Shown: positions 55,162 to 64,000 of the stretch, piece after piece
Layout: each line of letters begins with the position of its first letter
Numbering within the stretch: the stretch's first letter is position 1
DNA from: Rhodanobacter soli
GTDB lineage: Bacteria; Pseudomonadota; Gammaproteobacteria; Xanthomonadales; Rhodanobacteraceae
Reading direction: 5' to 3'
DNA length: 64,000 nucleotides
Assembly: GCF_040548735.1 (NCBI RefSeq)
Contig: NZ_JBEPSD010000001.1
Coordinates: forward strand, 1,922,001-1,986,000
Program-made: the position numbers and the translations under genes
Notes under the pieces: model-generated
What the model saw: the letters and a program-made list of their open reading frames with translations, nothing else
What the model was told of the DNA's origin: nothing
Database searches by the model: none

Positions 55162-58100
55162 TCAGGCCTGTACCGTCGGCCCGGGTGCCGCCAGTCGCGG
55201 CTCATCCGACGGCTTGCCGCCGTGGCGGTCGGCGGCCAGCAGCAGGTAGAACGCCGGCACCACGAACAGGGTGAACACGGTGCCGATCGCCAGGCCGGTG
55301 GAAATCACCAGGCCCATGTTGAAACGGCCCGCCGCGCCGGCGCCGGAGGCGATCACCAGCGGCAGCACGCCCAGCACCATCGCCGCGGTGGTCATCAGGA
55401 TCGGCCGCAGGCGCACCGCCGCGGCGTGTTCGATCGCCTCGCGTTTGGACATGCCGTTCAGTTGCGACTGGTTGGCGAACTGCACGATCAAGATGCCGTG
55501 CTTGCTGATCAGGCCCATCAGGGTCACCAGGCCGACCTCGGTGTAGATGTTGAGGCTGGTGAACAGGTTGACGAAGATCAGCGCGCCGAACAGCGCCAGC
55601 GGCACCGAGACCAGGATCACGATCGGATCGCGCAGGCTGTTGAATTGCGCGGCCAGGGCCAGGAACACGATGATCACGGCAAACAGCAGCGTGTTGCCGA
55701 AACCGCCGGACTCCTGGGTGAACTGGCGCGACTGGCCGGCGTAGTCCACGTTGTAGCCGGTCGGCGCCACCTGCTTCACCAGGTCACGCAAGTAGGTCAG
55801 CGCATCGCCCTGCGACATCCCGCTGACGCCGGAGATCGTGGCCGAGTTCAACTGCTGGAAGCGGTTCAGCGACTGCGGCACCACCTGCTTGGTGATCTTG
55901 GCCACGGTCGACGCCGGGATCACCGAGCCGTCCGGCACGCGGATGTAGTAGTCCAGTACCTGGTTCGGGTTGAGGCGGTCGGCCTGCAATACCTGCGGGA
56001 TCACCTTGTACGAACGGCCGGAGATCGAGAAGTAGTTGACGTAGCCGCCGCCCAGCGCCGAGCCGAGCGCGGCGCCCACGTCCTGCTGGGTCAGCCCGAG
56101 CGTGGTGATCATGTCGCGGTCGAGGCTGACCGTACTCTGCGGCTTGTCGACCTTGAGGTCGGAGTCGACGAAGTAGAACTTGCCGCTGGCCTGCGCCTTC
56201 TGCAGCACCTGGGAAGCCACCTCGTTGAGGTTCTCGAACGGCTCGGTGGTGGTGATCACCACCTGGATCGGCAGGCCCGATGCGCCGGGCAGCGGCGGGA
56301 ACTGGAACGCGGCCACCCGGCCGCCGGCGATGCCGTTCCACTTCTCCTGCAGCACCTGTTGCAGCTCATGTGCGCTGCGGTGGCGCTGGTCCCACGGCTT
56401 GAACAGCACGCCGCCGATGCCCTGGTTGATGGTGGGCACGCCGGTCAGCTGGAACATCTGCTCGTATTCCGGCAACTGCCTGGACAGCTCGAACATCTGC
56501 GTCGCATAGACATTCATCTGCTGCGCCGTCGTGTTCGGCGCGCCCACGATCTGGCCGACCACGATGCCCTGGTCCTCCTCGGGGGCCAGCTCGGACTGGG
56601 CCGTGACGCCCAGCGCGATGGTGGCCAGCAGCAGCAGCGCGCTCATGACGATCACCACCGACTTGGTCGACAGCGTGTTGTGTAGTACGCGCTGATAGCC
56701 CTGATGCACGCGATCGAACTGGCGGTCGATGAACTGCACGAAGCGGCCGCTCTCCTGCTCGTTGCGGAAGAACTTCGAGGTCATCATCGGCGACAGCGTC
56801 AACGCGATCACCGCCGACACCGTCACCGCGCCGGCCAGGGTGAAGGCGAACTCGCTGAACAGCGCACCGGTCAGCCCCTTCTGGAAACCGATCGGCACAT
56901 AGACCGCGATCAGCACCACGGTCATCGCCATGATCGGCCCACCCAGCTCGCGCGCCGCCAACAGGGCGGCCTGCAGCGGCGTCTTGCCCTCTTCCTTCAT
57001 GTGGCGGTCGACGTTCTCCACCACGATGATCGCGTCGTCCACCACCAGGCCGATCGCCAGCACCAGCGCCAGCAGGGTCAGCAGGTTGATCGAGTAACCC
57101 AGCGCCAGCATCACGAAGAAGGTGCCGACCAGCGACAGCGGCATCGCGATCACCGGGATGATCACCGCACGCAGGCTACCGAGGAACAGGAAGATCACCA
57201 GGGTGACGATCAGCAGCGCCTCGACCAGGGTCTTGACCACCTCGTTGATCGAGCTGTTCACGAACTCGGTGCCGTCGTACACGATCTGTCCGGTCAGGCC
57301 GCCGGGAAGCTGGCTCTGGATCTCCGGGAACGCCTCGCGCACGCGCTTGGCCACGTCCAGCACGTTCGCGTCGGGCGCGACCTTGATGCCGATGAACACC
57401 GAACGCTTGCCGCTGAAGGCCACGTTGAAGTCGTAGTTTTCCGAGCCCAGCGAGACCGTGGCCACGTCCTGCAGCCGCACGATCGCACCGTTGCCCTGCT
57501 TGATCGCCAGCTGCTTGAACTCGTCGACCGAATGCAGGTTGCTGTCGGCGGTCAGGTCGACCGTCACCGCCTGGCCCTTGCTGGAGCCGACCGCGGCCAG
57601 ATAGTTGTTGGAGGCCAGCGCCGTGTTCACATCGGTGGCGGTGATGCCATGCGCCGCCATCTTGGCCGGATCGAGCCAGGCGCGCAGGGCGAACTGGCGC
57701 GCGCCGAGCAGCTCGGCGGTCTGCACGCCATCGATCGAATCGAGCTTGGGTTTCACCACCCGCGCCAGGTAGTCGGTGATGTTGTTGGTGGGCAGCACAT
57801 CGCTGTAGAAGCCCATGTACATCGCGTCGACGGTCTCGCCGGTCTGTACGTTGAGCACCGGCTGCTGCGCCTGCGGCGGCAGCTGGTTCTTCACCGAATT
57901 CACCTGGGTGGTGATTTCGGTCAAGGCGCGGTTGGCGTCGTAGTTCAGGCGCAGGGTCGCGGTGATGGTGGACACGCCCTGCACGCTGCTGGAGGACAGG
58001 TAGTCGATGCCCTGCGCCTGCGAGATCGCCTGTTCCAGCGGCTGGGTGATGAAGCCGGCCATGGTCTGCGCATCGGCACCGTAGTACGCGGTGCTGATGG

Positions 58101-58236
58101 TGACCGTGGCGTTCTCGGTCTTGGGGTACTGGCGCACGGTCAGGCTGCTGACGGCACGCACGCCGAGGACCAGGATCAGCAGGCTGACGACCACCGCCAG
58201 CACCGGCTTGTTGATGAACAGGTCGGTGAATTTCAT
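55162..58236 (-). CDS. RND efflux pump permease (HAE1 family)
   Basis: 1024 aa inner-membrane proton-drug antiporter, 12 membrane helices. Landmarks: [40 protein letters not shown], the proton-relay Asp pair in [33 protein letters not shown], and the partner Lys in [16 protein letters not shown]. It forms a tripartite pump with the adaptor and outer-membrane factor encoded just upstream (gap 9 bp to the adaptor). Substrates cannot be read from the sequence. Confidence 0.95.
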   Translation of the reverse strand: MKFTDLFINKPVLAVVVSLLILVLGVRAVSSLTVRQYPKTENATVTISTAYYGADAQTMAGFITQPLEQAISQAQGIDYLSSSSVQGVSTITATLRLNYDANRALTEITTQVNSVKNQLPPQAQQPVLNVQTGETVDAMYMGFYSDVLPTNNITDYLARVVKPKLDSIDGVQTAELLGARQFALRAWLDPAKMAAHGITATDVNTALASNNYLAAVGSSKGQAVTVDLTADSNLHSVDEFKQLAIKQGNGAIVRLQDVATVSLGSENYDFNVAFSGKRSVFIGIKVAPDANVLDVAKRVREAFPEIQSQLPGGLTGQIVYDGTEFVNSSINEVVKTLVEALLIVTLVIFLFLGSLRAVIIPVIAMPLSLVGTFFVMLALGYSINLLTLLALVLAIGLVVDDAIIVVENVDRHMKEEGKTPLQAALLAARELGGPIMAMTVVLIAVYVPIGFQKGLTGALFSEFAFTLAGAVTVSAVIALTLSPMMTSKFFRNEQESGRFVQFIDRQFDRVHQGYQRVLHNTLSTKSVVIVMSALLLLATIALGVTAQSELAPEEDQGIVVGQIVGAPNTTAQQMNVYATQMFELSRQLPEYEQMFQLTGVPTINQGIGGVLFKPWDQRHRSAHELQQVLQEKWNGIAGGRVAAFQFPPLPGASGLPIQVVITTTEPFENLNEVASQVLQKAQASGKFYFVDSDLKVDKPQSTVSLDRDMITTLGLTQQDVGAALGSALGGGYVNYFSISGRSYKVIPQVLQADRLNPNQVLDYYIRVPDGSVIPASTVAKITKQVVPQSLNRFQQLNSATISGVSGMSQGDALTYLRDLVKQVAPTGYNVDYAGQSRQFTQESGGFGNTLLFAVIIVFLALAAQFNSLRDPIVILVSVPLALFGALIFVNLFTSLNIYTEVGLVTLMGLISKHGILIVQFANQSQLNGMSKREAIEHAAAVRLRPILMTTAAMVLGVLPLVIASGAGAAGRFNMGLVISTGLAIGTVFTLFVVPAFYLLLAADRHGGKPSDEPRLAAPGPTVQA

Positions 58237-58245
58237 GGGGTTCGC

Positions 58246-59406
58246 TCAGTGCTCCTGCGGCGCGGGATGGGCGCTGTCGGCGGGCTTCACGCGGTTGTCG
58301 ATCGCGATCGGCGCGTCGTTCTTCAGCTTGATCTGGCCACTGGTGACGACCACGGTGCCCGGCTCGATGCCCTTGAGGATCGCCACCTGGTCGCCGCGGG
58401 TCTCGCCGACCGTGACGAAGGTCTGCTTCACCGTGGGCGGCAGCGGCTGGCCCTTGTCGTCCTTGCCCTTGGACGGCTGCACCACGTACACGGTGTCGCC
58501 ATACGGGTTGTAGACGATCGCCGCCTGCGGCAGGGTCAGCCGGGGCTGCTCGTTGCCGACGTCGACGCTGACCTTGGCGAACATGCCCGGGGTGAGCGCC
58601 TTGTCGTGGTTGGGCACGGTTGCCTCGACCTGCACGTTGCGCGTGCCGAGGTCGACCTTGGGGCTGATCGCGCTGAGCTTGCCGGTGAAGCCGCGGTCGG
58701 CATACGCATCCAGCTTCAGGTTCACGGCCTGGCCCACCTGCAGGCGGCCCAGTTCGCTTTGCGGCACGTAGAAATCGACGAACAGCGGATCGAGCTGCTG
58801 CAACGTCACCACCGCGGTGCCGGCGCTGAGGTAGTCACCGGGGCTGGTGGTGATGATGCCGGCACGGCCGGCAAACGGCGCGCGCAGCTGCTTCTTGGCC
58901 ACCACCACTTTCTGCTGCGCCACCGCGGCCTGCCGGCCCTTGAGATCGGCGGCCGCGGTGTCGTAATCGGCCTTGCTGATCGCCTGCGCCGCAAGCTGCT
59001 TGCGCGCCCGCTCGAAGGTGAGCTGGGACAGCTGGGCCGCGGCCTCCAGTTGTTGCAGCTGGGCCACGTCGTCGCCGTCGCGCAGCTGCAGCAGCACCTG
59101 GCCCTGCTTTACGTCCTGGCCGGATTTCAGGTTCACCCCGGTGACCAGGCCGGCCACGTCCATCGCCAGGTCGGCGCCGTTGGCCGCACGCAGGGTGCCG
59201 ACGGCACTCAGCGCGGGTTGCCATGGCTGTTCGCGGGCGGTGGTGGTGCTGACCGTGAACGGTGCCGGCTTCGGCATGCTGTGGATCATGTGCATGACCA
59301 GCAGCACCTTGATGCCGGCGATCAGCGCGATCAGCAGCAGCACGCCAACGATCATCCAGATCATGCGCTTGGTGGTGCTGGGCTTCTTGTCGACGCGCGT
59401 GGGCAT
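58246..59406 (-). CDS. RND efflux periplasmic adaptor protein
   Basis: 386 aa. N-terminal membrane anchor (MIWMIVGVLLLIALIAGIKV), lipoyl half-motifs GTLRAANGADLAMDVAGLVT and APFAGRAGIITTSPGDYLSA, an alpha-hairpin (LQQLEAAAQLSQLTFERARK), beta-barrel and membrane-proximal domain (LTPGMFAKVSV, LTLPQAAIVYNPYGDTVYVV). No lipobox, so it is anchored by the helix. Bridges the pump and the outer-membrane factor. Gaps of 9 and 11 bp to its neighbours indicate one operon. Confidence 0.94.
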   Translation of the reverse strand: MPTRVDKKPSTTKRMIWMIVGVLLLIALIAGIKVLLVMHMIHSMPKPAPFTVSTTTAREQPWQPALSAVGTLRAANGADLAMDVAGLVTGVNLKSGQDVKQGQVLLQLRDGDDVAQLQQLEAAAQLSQLTFERARKQLAAQAISKADYDTAAADLKGRQAAVAQQKVVVAKKQLRAPFAGRAGIITTSPGDYLSAGTAVVTLQQLDPLFVDFYVPQSELGRLQVGQAVNLKLDAYADRGFTGKLSAISPKVDLGTRNVQVEATVPNHDKALTPGMFAKVSVDVGNEQPRLTLPQAAIVYNPYGDTVYVVQPSKGKDDKGQPLPPTVKQTFVTVGETRGDQVAILKGIEPGTVVVTSGQIKLKNDAPIAIDNRVKPADSAHPAPQEH

Positions 59407-59417
59407 GCGCGAACTCC

Positions 59418-60950
59418 TCAGTGGGACGTAGTGGGTGGGGTGGACGTGCCGGCCGCGGGGCCGGCCATGTCGGCATCACTGCGCCAGCCGCCGCCGAGGG
59501 CGGCGTACAGCGCGGCGGTGTCGGCCAGTCGCGCGACGCGCGCCTGAATCAGGGCGATACGTGCCTGCTGGTAGCTGCGCTGGGCATCGAGCAGGTTGAG
59601 ATAACCGGTCGAACCGAGCTGGAACTGGCGTTCGACCAGGGCGAGCTGCTGCGATGCCGCGTCCTCGGCGGCGGCCTGGGCGGCCAGTCCTTCGGCATCG
59701 TATTGCAGCGCCTGCAGCGCATCGGCGACGTTCTGGAACGCGACCAGCACGGTCTGCTGCCAGTCCGCCACGGCCTTGTCCAGGCCAGCCTGGGCGGCGC
59801 GCCTCTTGTGCAGCAACTCACCGCCGTGGAACAGCGGCTGGGTCAGGCCCAGGCCCAGCGACCAGGCGCCGGTGCCGGCGGAAAACAAGTCGCCTGCGCG
59901 CAATGCCTGCGAACCGGCACTGCCGGACAGGGTGATCTGCGGCAGCATCGCCGCGGTGGCGACGCCGACCTGGGCCGACGCGGCGTGCAGTTGTGCCGAA
60001 GCCGCACGGATATCCGGGCGCTGCTCGACCAGGCCCGAGGGCAGGCTGACCGGGATGTCGCGCGGCAGGCCGATCGCATCCAACATCAGTGGCGACAACT
60101 CCAGTTGCGCCGGCGTGGTGCCCAGGTAGGTGGCCAGCTGGTTCCGCGTCGCGGCGAGCCGGGCGCGCAGCGGCGGCAGGGTGGCCTCGGTGGCGGCCAG
60201 CTGCGAGCGCACGGCCAGCGTGTCGGACAACGACTTCGAACCGATCTGCTGTTGCTGGCGCGCGATCTGCAGACTCTTGCCCTGCAGGTCGAGGATCTGT
60301 TCGGTCGCACGCAACTGCTCGCGCAGCGAGGCTTCCTGCAGCGAAGCGGTGACCACGTTGGCGGCCAGGGTCAAGTAGGTAGTGTCGAGCTGGGCGCGCT
60401 GGTAATCGGCCAACGCCAGTTGCGCCTCGATGCCGCGGCGCACGCCGCCGAACAGATCGAGGGTGTAGCCGATGCTGACCGAGGCGTTGTAGACGGTGAA
60501 CGGGCCGCGCCCGCCCGGACCCACCGATTGCGCGGCGGACTGTTTCTGGCGGGTGGCGCCGGCGCCGGCGTCCAGCGACGGGAACAGCCCGCCGCGTGCC
60601 GCGTTGGCATTTTCCTGCGCCTGGCGCAGCGCGGCCTGGGCCGACGCCACGGTGGGACTGTGCTCCAGCGCCGTGTTCACCCGGCGGGTCAGCTCGGCAT
60701 TGCCGAACGTCGTCCACCAGCGCGCCGGCACGTCGCGGCCTTGCAGAAAACGCTGGGCGTCGCCGCCGGCGGCTTTCGTCGCCGCGGTGCCGGTTGGCAA
60801 GGGCTGCGCCGTGTAGCGGTCCACCGGTGGAGCGTCGGGGCGCCGGTAGTCGGGACCCACCGCGCAACCGGCCAGCGCCAGACCGGCCAGCAGCGTGAAA
60901 GCGCAGCCGGCGAACGAGGCGGGTTTCGCATCAGACAGAAGAAGAGACAA
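59418..60950 (-). CDS. Outer-membrane efflux factor (TolC/OprM-like lipoprotein)
   Basis: About 510 aa from a TTG at 60950 with GCAGG eight bases upstream; no suitable ATG gives the signal peptide. The N-terminus FTLLAGLALAGCAVGPDYRR has a LAGC lipobox and the CAVGPDYRRP start typical of OprM-type proteins. Two repeats with coiled coils follow (VNTALEHSPTVASAQAALRQ; ASAQLHAASAQVGVATAAML). Here it is the first gene of the efflux operon; most operons put it last. A longer open frame to 61130 lacks a signal peptide. Confidence 0.88.
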   Translation of the reverse strand: MSLLLSDAKPASFAGCAFTLLAGLALAGCAVGPDYRRPDAPPVDRYTAQPLPTGTAATKAAGGDAQRFLQGRDVPARWWTTFGNAELTRRVNTALEHSPTVASAQAALRQAQENANAARGGLFPSLDAGAGATRQKQSAAQSVGPGGRGPFTVYNASVSIGYTLDLFGGVRRGIEAQLALADYQRAQLDTTYLTLAANVVTASLQEASLREQLRATEQILDLQGKSLQIARQQQQIGSKSLSDTLAVRSQLAATEATLPPLRARLAATRNQLATYLGTTPAQLELSPLMLDAIGLPRDIPVSLPSGLVEQRPDIRAASAQLHAASAQVGVATAAMLPQITLSGSAGSQALRAGDLFSAGTGAWSLGLGLTQPLFHGGELLHKRRAAQAGLDKAVADWQQTVLVAFQNVADALQALQYDAEGLAAQAAAEDAASQQLALVERQFQLGSTGYLNLLDAQRSYQQARIALIQARVARLADTAALYAALGGGWRSDADMAGPAAGTSTPPTTSH

Positions 60951-61204
60951 GGAGGTAACCTGCGCAAGGGACGCCGGGCCGGCAAAATAGCAGACTGATG
61001 AGTTCAGATATATAGGGCGATGGTCACGGGCACCGGATCGATGCCGAACGGGTTGGCCGGTAGCTGGCAGGTGCCGGCACAGCAACCCCCTGGTCACCCG
61101 ACCGAATCTACAATCCCGCGCTTGCCCCACGGCCGCCGCAGCCGCCGGCCGACCGCGCAGTCACGCCACAGGATGAGGGCCAGCCGGATGCCGTCGCAAG
61201 GGCG
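60951..61204. other. Intergenic region upstream of the efflux operon
   Basis: 254 bp between tkt's stop and the efflux operon start, both leftward. A short AT-rich patch (61005-61018, TATATA on the minus strand) and TATTTT further down are possible -10 elements of the efflux promoter. No regulator gene or clean operator palindrome is visible, and no T-tailed terminator for tkt. Confidence 0.35.
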
Positions 61205-63253
61205 TCATCCAGCCAGCAAGGCCTGCGCCCGCGCCACCACGTTGGCGACCGTGAAGCCGAACTCGCGCAGCAGCACGTCGGCCGGCGCCGAGGCGCCGAA
61301 GTGGTCGATGCCGAGCATGTCGCCGTGCGCGCCGATATAGCGGTCCCAGCCTTGCGGCACGCCCAGCTCCACCGCCAACCGTGCCGGCACGTCGGGCGGC
61401 AGCACCTGATCGCGATAGGCCTGCGGCTGCGCGTCGAACAGTTCCCAGCTCGGCATCGACACGCAGCGCACGGCGATGCCGTCGGCCTGCAGTTTTTCGG
61501 CGGCTTCGACGATCAGGCCGACTTCGGAACCGCTGGCGATGAGGATCAACGCGGGCTTGCCGTCCGGCGCGTCGCTGAGCACGTATGCGCCCCGACGCAG
61601 GCCGTCGGCGCTGGCGTAGCGGCGGCGGTCCAGCGTGGGCACGTTCTGTCGGGTCAATGCCAGCAGCACGGGCCGTTTCTTCGTTTCCAGCGCCACCTTC
61701 CACGCCACCGCGGTCTCGTTCGCGTCGGCGGGGCGGATCACGGTGAGGTTGGGGATCGCACGCAGGCTGGCCAGCTGTTCGATCGGCTGGTGGGTGGGGC
61801 CATCTTCGCCCAGCGCCACGCTGTCGTGGGTGAACACGTGCACCACGTGGATGCCCATCAGCGCGGCCAGGCGGATCGCCGGGCGCATGTAGTCGGAGAA
61901 GATCAGGAAGGTCGAACCGTACGGCGCGAAACCGCCGTGCACGGCCAGCCCGTTCACGATCGCGCCCATCGCATGCTCGCGCACGCCGAAGTGCAGGTTG
62001 CGCCCGGCGTGGCTCCAGCCGCCGCCGTCCGAACCCTGGTTGTCTTCGCCCGGCGCCAGCGGCGGATTGAAGTCGCCCAGGTCCTTCAGTGCGGTGTGGG
62101 TGGACGGGTCGAGGTCGGCCGAGCCGCCGCCCAGCGCGGGCAGCTTCGGTGCGATCGCATTCATTACCTTGCCGCCGGCGACGCGGGTGGCGAGGCCCTT
62201 GGCGTCGGCGGGAAACACCGGGATGTCCGCGTCCCAGCCCGCCGGCAGTTCGCCTTCCAGGCGGCCTTGCAACTCGGTTGCCAGCTCGGGGAAGGCCTTG
62301 GTATAGACGTCCATGCGGCTGTTCCAGGCGCGCTCGGCCTCCACGCCGCGATCCAGTGCCTCGCGGAAATGCGCCAGCGCCGGCGGCGGCAGCAGGAAGT
62401 CGGGTTTGACCGGCCAGCCCAGCTTCTCCTTCGTCTTCCTGACGTCCTCGACGCCCAGCGGCGAGCCGTGCGCCTTGAACGTGTCCTGTTCGGGCGAGCC
62501 GTAGCCGATATGCGTGCGCACCAGGATCAGCGTGGGCCGGGTAGTGTCGGCGCGCGCCTCCAGCAGCGCGGCGTCGATCGCCGCCAGGTCGTTGCCGTCG
62601 GCCACCTGGATGGTCTGCCAGCCGTAGGCCTCGAAGCGCTTCGCGCGGTCCTCCGAGAAGGTGATGTCGGTGCCGCCGGCCAGCGTCACGTAGTTGTCGT
62701 CGTACAGGCAGATCAGCTTGCCTAGCTTGAGGTGCCCGGCCAGCGAGGCCGCCTCGCTGGCCACGCCTTCCATCAGGTCGCCGTCGCTGACGATGGCCCA
62801 GGTGCGGTGGTCGATCACGCTGTGGCCGTCGCGGTTGTAGCGCGCGGCCAGGTGCGCCTCGCCGATCGCCATGCCCACCGCGTTCGCCAGGCCTTGGCCC
62901 AGCGGGCCGGTGGTGATCTCGACGCCTGGCGTGTGGCCGTACTCGGGATGCCCGGGTGCCCTGCTGCCCCACTGGCGGAAGTGCTGGAGGTCGTCCAGCG
63001 TGAGGTCGTAGCCGGTGGCGAACAGCAGACTGTACAGCAGCGCCGAGCCGTGGCCGGCGGAGAGCACGAAGCGGTCGCGGTCGGGCCAGTGCGGATTGGC
63101 GGGGTTGTGCTTCAGCTGCCGCGTCCACAGCGCGTAGGCCATCGGCGCGGCGCCCAGCGGCAGGCCGGGGTGGCCGCTGTTGGCCTTCTGCACCATGTCC
63201 ACCGACAGGAAGCGCAGCAGGTCGATGCATTGCTGGTCGAGGTTGTGGGACAT
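61205..63253 (-). CDS. tkt: Transketolase
   Basis: Thiamine-diphosphate enzyme of the non-oxidative pentose phosphate pathway. 682 aa. [57 protein letters not shown], the ThDP motif [20 protein letters not shown], second-domain [36 protein letters not shown] and [24 protein letters not shown] lies eight bases before the ATG. It follows pgm by 31 bp on the same strand. Confidence 0.96.
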   Translation of the reverse strand: MSHNLDQQCIDLLRFLSVDMVQKANSGHPGLPLGAAPMAYALWTRQLKHNPANPHWPDRDRFVLSAGHGSALLYSLLFATGYDLTLDDLQHFRQWGSRAPGHPEYGHTPGVEITTGPLGQGLANAVGMAIGEAHLAARYNRDGHSVIDHRTWAIVSDGDLMEGVASEAASLAGHLKLGKLICLYDDNYVTLAGGTDITFSEDRAKRFEAYGWQTIQVADGNDLAAIDAALLEARADTTRPTLILVRTHIGYGSPEQDTFKAHGSPLGVEDVRKTKEKLGWPVKPDFLLPPPALAHFREALDRGVEAERAWNSRMDVYTKAFPELATELQGRLEGELPAGWDADIPVFPADAKGLATRVAGGKVMNAIAPKLPALGGGSADLDPSTHTALKDLGDFNPPLAPGEDNQGSDGGGWSHAGRNLHFGVREHAMGAIVNGLAVHGGFAPYGSTFLIFSDYMRPAIRLAALMGIHVVHVFTHDSVALGEDGPTHQPIEQLASLRAIPNLTVIRPADANETAVAWKVALETKKRPVLLALTRQNVPTLDRRRYASADGLRRGAYVLSDAPDGKPALILIASGSEVGLIVEAAEKLQADGIAVRCVSMPSWELFDAQPQAYRDQVLPPDVPARLAVELGVPQGWDRYIGAHGDMLGIDHFGASAPADVLLREFGFTVANVVARAQALLAG

Positions 63254-63284
63254 GGCGGTATCTCCGGTGGTGGTGTGCGGTGGC

Positions 63285-64000
63285 TCAGGCGAGCGCGGCG
63301 TCGACGATGCCCTGGGCTTCCTTCAGCAGCGCTTGCAGGTGTTCCTCGCTCTTGAAGCTTTCGGCGTAGATCTTGTAGATCGCCTCGGTGCCGGACGGCC
63401 GCGCGGCGAACCAGCCGTTGGCGGCGATCGCCTTGATGCCGCCGATCGCGGCGCCGTTGCCGGGTGCCTTGTCGAGGACTTGTTCGATCTTCTCGCCGGC
63501 GAGGAGGTGGGTCTGCAGTTGATCGGGCGACAGTTTGGTCAGCTTCGCCTTCTGCGCCGGCGTGGCGACGGCATCGACGCGGCTGGCGTACGGCTTGCCG
63601 AGTTCGCCGGTCAGCCGTGCGTACAGCTCGCCCGGGTCCTTGCCCTCGCGTGCAGTCATTTCAGCCGACAGCAGCGCCGGCACCAGGCCGTCCTTGTCGG
63701 TGGCCCAGGCCGTGCCGTCGCGGCGCAGTAGCGAGGCGCCGGCACTTTCCTCGCAGCCGAAGCCGAGCGAGCCATCGAACAGGCCGGGCGCGAACCACTT
63801 GAAGCCCACCGGCACTTCATACAGTCGGCGTCCCAGCCGTTTCGCCACGCGGTCGATCAGCGCGGTGCTGACCACGGTCTTGCCCACCGCAGCATTCGCG
63901 CCCCATTGCGGGCGATGCCGGAACAGGTAGTCGATCAGCACGGACAGGTAGTGGTTCGGCTCCATCAGTCCGCTGCTGCGGGTGACGACGCCGTGGCGAT
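63285..64000 (-). CDS. pgm: Phosphoglucomutase, alpha-D-glucose-specific (5' part beyond window)
   Basis: C-terminal part, about 238 residues, of an E. coli Pgm-type enzyme interconverting glucose 1- and 6-phosphate. The frame is open to the window's right edge: [11 protein letters not shown] then [60 protein letters not shown], the sugar-binding [13 protein letters not shown], and the phosphate-binding loop [20 protein letters not shown]. The Met at 63965 is internal, not the start. tkt follows 31 bp downstream. Confidence 0.94.
   Translation of the reverse strand, partial: RHGVVTRSSGLMEPNHYLSVLIDYLFRHRPQWGANAAVGKTVVSTALIDRVAKRLGRRLYEVPVGFKWFAPGLFDGSLGFGCEESAGASLLRRDGTAWATDKDGLVPALLSAEMTAREGKDPGELYARLTGELGKPYASRVDAVATPAQKAKLTKLSPDQLQTHLLAGEKIEQVLDKAPGNGAAIGGIKAIAANGWFAARPSGTEAIYKIYAESFKSEEHLQALLKEAQGIVDAALA

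Noticed and set aside
56704..59547. A 947-codon rightward open frame across the pump and adaptor genes
   Set aside because: His/Arg/Gln-rich antisense shadow; both genes beneath are unmistakable RND components.
59421..60998. A 525-codon rightward open frame opposite the outer-membrane factor gene
   Set aside because: Arg/Gln/Gly-rich composition typical of antisense reading in high-GC DNA; no domain or SD, and the opposite strand encodes a clear OprM-type protein.

Overview
The window is high-GC, gene-dense chromosomal DNA from a gammaproteobacterium. The order gyrB-recF-dnaN-dnaA | rpmH-rnpA-yidC-mnmE, the lptM-dapF-DUF484-xerC-hslVU block, many GTG/TTG starts, and the TonB receptor / LacI / halogenase sugar locus together suggest the Lysobacterales (Xanthomonadales), most likely a Rhodanobacteraceae member such as Rhodanobacter or Dyella. 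The genus is inferred from gene order and remembered protein likeness, not from a search. No tRNA, rRNA, CRISPR array, prophage or recognisable transposase gene was seen.

Layout. 1-12 kb is the replication-origin region. gyrB, recF, dnaN and dnaA run leftward and rpmH, rnpA, yidC and mnmE run rightward. DnaA boxes lie on both sides of dnaA, and an AT-rich stretch in the dnaN-dnaA gap is the best oriC candidate. Two perfect ParB-binding parS palindromes lie inside recF. 11-31 kb is mostly housekeeping: ribokinase, HslVU protease, XerC, DapF, LptM, a RimK-like ATP-grasp enzyme beside a GNAT acetyltransferase, AroE, a secreted PNGase A-type amidase, gamma-carbonic anhydrase, oligopeptidase A, a cold-shock protein, exonuclease III and a pirin.

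30.9-41.9 kb is a leftward carbohydrate locus: LacI regulator, TonB-dependent receptor, flavin-dependent halogenase, PF10091 glucoamylase-type hydrolase, substrate-binding lipoprotein, two ABC permeases and gluconokinase. Four of its junctions are ATGA start/stop overlaps. It has no ATPase gene. A CUT1-type ATPase sits at 44.9 kb, divergent from a GH1 beta-glucosidase, and the promoter between them carries a LacI-type operator resembling two sites upstream of the LacI gene. The working model is one regulon: TonB receptor uptake across the outer membrane, periplasmic hydrolysis, ABC import, then cytoplasmic GH1 hydrolysis. The GH1/ATPase pair lies between rsmG and parA, which are neighbours in many bacteria.

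46-49 kb holds parA-parB, preceded by a 162-bp near-palindromic element (46071-46232) with GGAGCGTGG ends that resembles a MITE or another palindromic repeat. 48-55 kb carries a GT2 glycosyltransferase, DUF488, a WYL regulator with a patatin-like lipase, a DUF481 outer-membrane protein, hemC and a Bax inhibitor-1 family protein. 55-61 kb is a complete tripartite RND efflux operon (outer-membrane factor, adaptor, pump). The window ends in transketolase and the C-terminal part of phosphoglucomutase.

Limits: all family calls come from reading motifs and overall likeness by eye. Promoters and operators are pattern matches. Starts were chosen by homology and Shine-Dalgarno sites, and alternatives are given where the choice is uncertain.
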